64,000 bases of DNA, from positions 47,437 to 111,436 of the forward strand of contig JASAND010030675.1 in the NCBI GenBank assembly GCA_030248195.1. Direction: 5' to 3'. Shown here piece after piece: positions 59,692 through 64,000 of the stretch. The number at the start of each line of letters is the position of its first letter. Within the stretch, counting starts at the first letter, position 1. The position numbers and the translations under genes are program-made. Source of the stretch: Trissonchulus latispiculum (taxonomy: Eukaryota > Nematoda > Enoplea > Enoplida > Ironidae). The notes under the pieces are model-generated. The model did no database searches. It saw nothing but the letters and a program-made list of their open reading frames with translations, and had not been told where the DNA came from.

Positions 59692-60525
59692 ATGGCGGAG
59701 TCTGATACAGCTGCCCGGCAAGCTCGTCTGGAAGACATTCTCTCTCATTTGGCTAACAGGACCCAGGATGTTCCTGGACCCAGCCGTGATAGTCAGCCCA
59801 CTCCCTCTTCTGCGGTCGGTGGTAAAAAACGGAAGCGCAAGCGTTCCTCTTCCCACTCATCCGGTCATTCTTCTAGCTCTGACTCGTCCTCCTCGACTGC
59901 GGACTCCTCTTCCGCCTGTTCATCTTCGTCACCTAAGCAGCGGAAGGCTCCAAAGCGCAAAAAGTCCAAATCTGTCGCCAAGAAGAAGAAAAAGCTTCCT
60001 AAGTCCTCCGAGGCCAAGCTCACCCACCCTGGCTCTAAAATCCAGTACGAAGTGAATGAAGAAACCCTGAAATTTTTGGACAAAGCCAAGCACTCGTCAT
60101 CCAAGTCCAAGGTTAAGCATTATGTTCGGAAGGCCTTCCGAATCCTTGAAACCCGCCAGCAAACCCTCCTCATCGGTAACGCCTACGGTTGGGATGTTGT
60201 CCAGCTTATGGACAAGAGTAGTGCCTTGGGATCACTTGACCCTGGTATGGCCCGCAGCCGCCTCCAACAAGCAATCAAATCTGTGCACCGTCCGTCGCCC
60301 TCCACGCCCCGCCCACGCCAGCCCTTTCCAGCCCGGGGTGCAGGGACAGCCCCTTCCCTGTTCTCCGGTAACCGCCGCTCCGGGGCCTCCTCCTATGCTC
60401 GCCCCCGCTGCTTCGTCTGCGGCCAAGTCGGGCACCTCCAAACCGCTTGCCCCTATTCCGCCCAATCTGCTCCCTCCAAGCCTCAGTCTGCCTCCCGCCA
60501 AGATGCCGGATTCCAACCTAAATGA
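59692..60525 (+). CDS. Gag-like protein of the DIRS/Ngaro element
   Basis: 277 codons from the ATG at 59692. This start was preferred because the upstream part of the frame runs through the repeat and a hydrophobic, non-conserved stretch, and because a CTCTTTCTTTTTAG acceptor-like sequence sits right before it. The protein has a short helical N-terminus, a Lys/Ser-rich low-complexity region (about 45-105), a helical middle, and one CCHC knuckle, CFVCGQVGHLQTAC, near residue 240. It is expected to package the element RNA. The frame is intact. Confidence 0.75.
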   Translation: MAESDTAARQARLEDILSHLANRTQDVPGPSRDSQPTPSSAVGGKKRKRKRSSSHSSGHSSSSDSSSSTADSSSACSSSSPKQRKAPKRKKSKSVAKKKKKLPKSSEAKLTHPGSKIQYEVNEETLKFLDKAKHSSSKSKVKHYVRKAFRILETRQQTLLIGNAYGWDVVQLMDKSSALGSLDPGMARSRLQQAIKSVHRPSPSTPRPRQPFPARGAGTAPSLFSGNRRSGASSYARPRCFVCGQVGHLQTACPYSAQSAPSKPQSASRQDAGFQPK

Positions 60526-60559
60526 TCAAATTGATGTTATAGAAGGTATTCAAGCTTTT

Positions 60560-62550
60560 TAGCTAATTGTCTAGTTCTTAATAAATTCTGGAAAGTCTCT
60601 GCTGCCTTCTGTGGTAACCTTCGTCGGCAGTCTGTTTTCTGGGATTCACTGCACCCAAACCTTTCGTTCTGAAAACTGTTAAATCAGGACACCTTCTGCC
60701 CTTCGTTCAGGTGCAGCCCGCTTTTCACTTTGAAAATAACAAGTCTGCTCTTGCTCACTCCACGTTTCTAGAAACCGAAATCAGCTCCCTCCTGGCTCAA
60801 GGGGTTATTCAGCGCGTTAGTTCTCCCCCCTTATTGCGTCAACCCTTTAAGTGTGTCATTTAGTTCCAACAAGTTGCGTTTGATACTCGATTGTTCCCAT
60901 CTGAATACCTTTTTTGCTACCGAGCATTTTAAAATGGAAGCCATCCCTGCAGTGTTGCAAACCTTTCGTTCGGGAGATTTTATGGCTAAGTTTGACCTAA
61001 AAAGTGGCTACGACCACGTTGAAATCGACGATGCCCACAAGACTTTTTAGGGTTCTCTATAGGCTCTGGTTGCACACGCCAGTATTTTGTTTATAACTCC
61101 CTGCCGTTCGGTATATCTTCTGCTCCGCGTTGCTTCACGAAATTGCTGCGCCCATTCGTGAAGCGTTGGCGCAGTTTGGGAATTCGAATTGTGTTATATC
61201 TCGATGACGGTATTCTTTTTGCTTCTTCTAAGCGCGACCTCTGGGCCGTTATCCCTCGTGTTGTTTCTGATCTAACTGCTGGGGGTTGGGTTGTTAATTT
61301 TGCCAAATCCATACTTCAACCAACCCAAGTTTTGAGCTTTCTAGGATTCGCACTCAACTCTGGTAGTTTCACTATTTCTGTCGCTCCTCACCGTACAAAC
61401 GCAGCCCTCCCTCTTCTTCGCTCACTCATAGCTTCGTGGCCCCATATTACAGCCCGTCAAGTTCTTATAGCATCTGGGCATCTAGTTTCAATGAAACCGG
61501 TTTATGAAAGCTTAGCACTTATTCGAACCAAACTCTTTTATAAGGCTGTTACGGAGACGTCTGCCTGCTCTGATCGTGATGCCCATTTGCTTCCAAGTTC
61601 TACACTGCCCCCCTTGCTTTCTGAATTTCACTTTTGGTCGAGCAGCTCTCGAGATGCAATCTTCGTTACTTTTCTCCGGCTACACCGTCATTCCGAATGT
61701 CTATCGATGCCAGTAGTGTCGCAGCCGCTGCCATACTTCATTTCAGTTCCGGCGATCAGATCGCCCATGTCAACTTTTCAGCGCAGTTGCGTAGGAGCAG
61801 CTCCTGTTTTCGTGAGTTGTATGCAATAAAACTTGGGCTAGACAGCTTTGCTTTTTTATTCAGACATTCTACTGTGCACGTTTTCACAGACAATCAAGGG
61901 GCCGCCGCCTGCTGTTTACGTGGATCCATGGTCCTCCCGCAGCAAACTTTAGCCACTGAGATATCTGAACTTTGTCTCCGCCGTCACGTCACGTTAAAAG
62001 TTACCTGGTTCCCCCGCAGTCTTAACTCCCGCGCCGACGCTCTCAGCAAATTTGTCGACTGGGACGATTGGGGTGTTTTCCACTCCCTCTTCAATCAGCT
62101 ATGTTCCCATTGGGGGCCGTTTTCTTGTGACTTTTTGCAAACCATCTCAATACAAAACTGCCAACTTTTTTTTCGAAATTTTGGTGCCCTCGCTCTAGCG
62201 GGGCCGACTTTTTTCTTCAGGACTGGTCTGTCCTTTTTGGGTGGGCGGTGCCCCCATTCCGTTTGATCCCAGAATGTATCGCCAAATTTCTCCACAATGG
62301 CAGCCGAATGGTCTTGCTTGTGCCTTTCTGGCCATCTGCGCTTTTCTGGCCCCATCTCTCTTCTCTTCAGCCGTTTATCCGAGACCACTGGGTCATCCCT
62401 AATGCCTCCCGATTTCTCATTCCCGGAACTCAACGACTTTTTGCTTTGTCCAACCGTACTTACAGTTTTTCTTTTTTAGCTCTCTTGGTGGACTCCAGCG
62501 GACCGCCCCAACCAGCCGGAGTCGCTTCCGGCGCTCCTCCTCCACTCTGA
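60560..62550 (+). pseudogene. Reverse transcriptase-RNase H of the DIRS/Ngaro element, frameshifted
   Basis: The domain is spread over several frames: an N-terminal fingers region (about 60660-60850); a palm with FDLKSGYDHVEI ending at a TAG at 61048-61050, where one T appears to be missing from a T-run; then LPFGISSAPRCF and the catalytic YLDDGIL (near 61200); a shift near 61670 into RNase H (SIDASSVAAAA, CFRELYAIKLGL, FTDNQGAA, SRADALSKF); and a further shift near 62200 into the conserved region after RNase H (62248-62550). The catalytic residues remain, but at least three frame breaks inactivate the protein as encoded. Confidence 0.75.
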
Positions 62551-62684
62551 CTTGCTTTTTCGCCTTCGGATTCTGCTGGATCTTTCTGCCGCGTGGTGGC
62601 CTGTTTCCTGGAGGCACTCTGAATTTATCAACTTTAATCATTTTTTCTACCGTGTCTTTGTTTTTTGTTTGCTTTTTGTGCCCT

Positions 62685-62690
62685 AATAAA
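62685..62690 (+). terminator. Polyadenylation signal after the RT-RNase H region
   Basis: AATAAA lies 135 bases after the last RNase H-region frame and before the second palindromic block, which suggests a transcript end here. Confidence 0.35.
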
Positions 62691-62718
62691 CCACTTTGTT
62701 ATTACTTCATCTGCGTCT

Positions 62719-62830
62719 GGGCGTGAAAGCCGCATTATCCCGACAGTATGGTAGGAATAATGTCGGCTTTCGCGCCCGAGCATAGATGTCTACGGCTCAT
62801 TTGCATATTAGATTCACTATGCAAATGAGC
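62719..62830. repeat. Two palindromes upstream of the second 97-bp repeat
   Basis: GGGCGTGAAAGCCG at 62719 pairs with CGGCTTTCGCGCCC ending 62777; CATTATCC/GGAATAATG extends the stem. A second, perfect 13-bp palindrome, GCTCATTTGCATA (62795-62807) with its inverse (62818-62830), contains two ATTTGCAT octamers and ends one base before the repeat. Confidence 0.8.
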
Positions 62831-62831
62831 T

Positions 62832-62928
62832 TCTCTTCTTGGCAGTCGGTCTGCCGACTGCTTCACTTCAAGTCTTCGTTCTGTGCTGGTACAGACGTTT
62901 TTGTCCATTTTCTTGCTCAGCTGGCTAC
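62832..62928 (+). repeat. 97-bp direct repeat, copy A2
   Basis: Second copy of 59383-59479, 96 of 97 bases the same. It lies just upstream of the recombinase frame. Confidence 0.95.
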
Positions 62929-63953
62929 CGCCCCCCCCTCCCTCCCTACTGCACCTAACTGCGTTATTATTTTCAAACCTACTTTATGCCTCTCTGTGGC
63001 TCCATGGCGATCGCAGTCTCTCTGCCTCGCAGGCCGCCGTTCTCGTGCAGTTTGCTCTTGGATCCTTGGCAGCCACCACTCGACGATCCTATCTTCGCAT
63101 CATCCGCCGTTTCTTATCGTACCTGCGCAACACCAGGGGCGTACTCCATCCCTTGCCCGCCTCTCCCTTTGATGTTGCCTCCTTTCTGCTGAGTTCTGTC
63201 CAATCCTCGAGCTCCGTTTCCGTCCTTGAGGTGTCTCTAGCCGCTATTAAATGGGCCCATACCTTTTGCAGCCTTCCCGATCCATGTCATGATCGATTCC
63301 TTTTCCTCGCCGTCTCTGGAATGAAACGCTGCCTGGCCAAGCCTCCTCAACGTAAACTCCCCATCACGCGGACTCACCTGCTCCGGCTGGCCGATGCCGC
63401 GCTCTCTAACCCTCACTCTCTCAAGCAGCTTCGGGATACTACCTTTTGTCTCCTTGCCTATGCTGGCTTCTTTCGTTATTCCGAGCTGGCCGGGATTCGT
63501 TGTCATGATGTGTCTGTCTGTCCTCAAGGCTCTCACCTTATCATTCACCTTCCTATCTCCAAGACTGATCATTTTCGCCAAGGTTCTGATGTCTTTATTG
63601 CGTCTTCTGATTCCAATTTGTGTCCTGTTACCTTTTTTCTCAAATACATTGCCCTCGGCGGTCTTTACCCCTCGGGGGGGCATACGGGTTCAGTATCCTT
63701 TCTTTTTCAGTCTCTTGCTAGACGACCCGTCGTGGGTTGGGGAACCCTTATCTTATGGGGAGGTAGTGCGACTGTTATGGGTATTCCTGCTGACCTTGTC
63801 GGCACGCACAGCTTTCGGGCTGGCGGTGCCACTCAGGCCGCTCGCGAGCGCATTTCCGATCGTCTGATTTCGCTTCATGGTCGCTGGCGTTCGGAATCGA
63901 GTAGAAATCGTTACATAGAAGACTCTCCTGTATCTCGTCTCGCAGTTCTGTAA
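62883..63953 (+). CDS. Tyrosine recombinase of the DIRS/Ngaro element
   Basis: The open frame of 356 codons begins inside the 97-bp repeat. The real start is unclear because no in-frame ATG precedes the core fold; use of an alternative start, frameshifting or splicing is possible. From about residue 45 there is an N-terminal SAM-like helical domain (SASQAAVLVQFALGSLA onward), then the catalytic domain. Visible active-site residues are Arg 198 (GFFRYSELAG), Lys 227 (SKTDH), His 309 and Arg 312 (THSFRAGGAT), His/Arg/Trp 332-335 (HGRWRS) and the nucleophile Tyr 344 (NRYIED). The complete R-K-H-R-H/W-Y set indicates a working enzyme that would insert circular cDNA by site-specific recombination. 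It stands next to a broken reverse transcriptase, so it may be in a younger copy or be kept by chance. Confidence 0.85.
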   Translation: MLVQTFLSIFLLSWLPPPPPSLLHLTALLFSNLLYASLWLHGDRSLSASQAAVLVQFALGSLAATTRRSYLRIIRRFLSYLRNTRGVLHPLPASPFDVASFLLSSVQSSSSVSVLEVSLAAIKWAHTFCSLPDPCHDRFLFLAVSGMKRCLAKPPQRKLPITRTHLLRLADAALSNPHSLKQLRDTTFCLLAYAGFFRYSELAGIRCHDVSVCPQGSHLIIHLPISKTDHFRQGSDVFIASSDSNLCPVTFFLKYIALGGLYPSGGHTGSVSFLFQSLARRPVVGWGTLILWGGSATVMGIPADLVGTHSFRAGGATQAARERISDRLISLHGRWRSESSRNRYIEDSPVSRLAVL

Positions 63954-64000
63954 TGCTATTTTGTGAACTTTTTGTTCTCTTTGTACCCCTTGTGCCAGCA

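Larger units (their letters stand above)
59163..64000 (+). mobile_element. DIRS/Ngaro-like tyrosine-recombinase retrotransposon, right end outside window
   Basis: In order: a palindromic block, a 97-bp repeat, Gag, reverse transcriptase with RNase H, a second palindromic block, a second copy of the 97-bp repeat, and a tyrosine recombinase. There is no integrase and there are no LTRs. The gene content is that of the DIRS order, which integrates circular cDNA by recombinase. Split direct repeats are typical of PAT and Ngaro types. The region is richer in G and C than the flank. The exact left end is not defined. Confidence 0.8.

Overview
The window is nuclear DNA from an invertebrate animal. 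Spliceosomal introns, tRNA-derived SINEs, Ty3/gypsy, Ty1/copia and tyrosine-recombinase retrotransposons, a Polinton-type polymerase relic and many MITEs all point that way. The C-terminal end of an ionotropic-receptor-like (IR/iGluR) gene at the left edge favours a protostome, perhaps an arthropod relative. The species cannot be named from the sequence. There are no bacterial operons, rRNA genes or CRISPR arrays. Most of the 64 kb is mobile DNA or AT-rich spacer.

Layout. 1-3171: 3' end of the receptor gene, then MITEs. 3172-15924: a complete 12.75-kb Ty3/gypsy element on the minus strand, with apparently identical 359-bp LTRs and one intact 2261-aa Gag-Pol frame. 15925-21257: a second, GC-rich Gag-only retroelement remnant. 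21565-25016: a Polinton-like DNA polymerase B relic on the minus strand. 25017-31500: spacer, MITEs, long (AAT)n and (CA)n tracts and a SINE. 31537-33661: a spliced gene for a small cysteine-rich secreted-type protein. 33662-37658: MITEs. 37659-42857: a spliced minus-strand gene for a DEG/ENaC-type channel fused to ankyrin repeats, a WSC domain and a C-type lectin domain. 46256-55349: a three-level nest of transposons. 55350-59162: spacer and SINEs. 59163-64000: a DIRS/Ngaro-like tyrosine-recombinase retrotransposon running off the right edge.

Three cellular genes are supported: the receptor fragment, the cysteine-rich protein and the channel. They look unrelated. The channel is the most unusual: the predicted topology places ankyrin repeats outside the cell with the lectin and WSC domains, ahead of an otherwise ordinary two-transmembrane ENaC core. 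The mobile DNA gives a relative history. In the nest, a foldback-like element was hit by a copia element, which was then hit by a second foldback-like element. Each step leaves a 5-bp target duplication. The gypsy element looks very recent.
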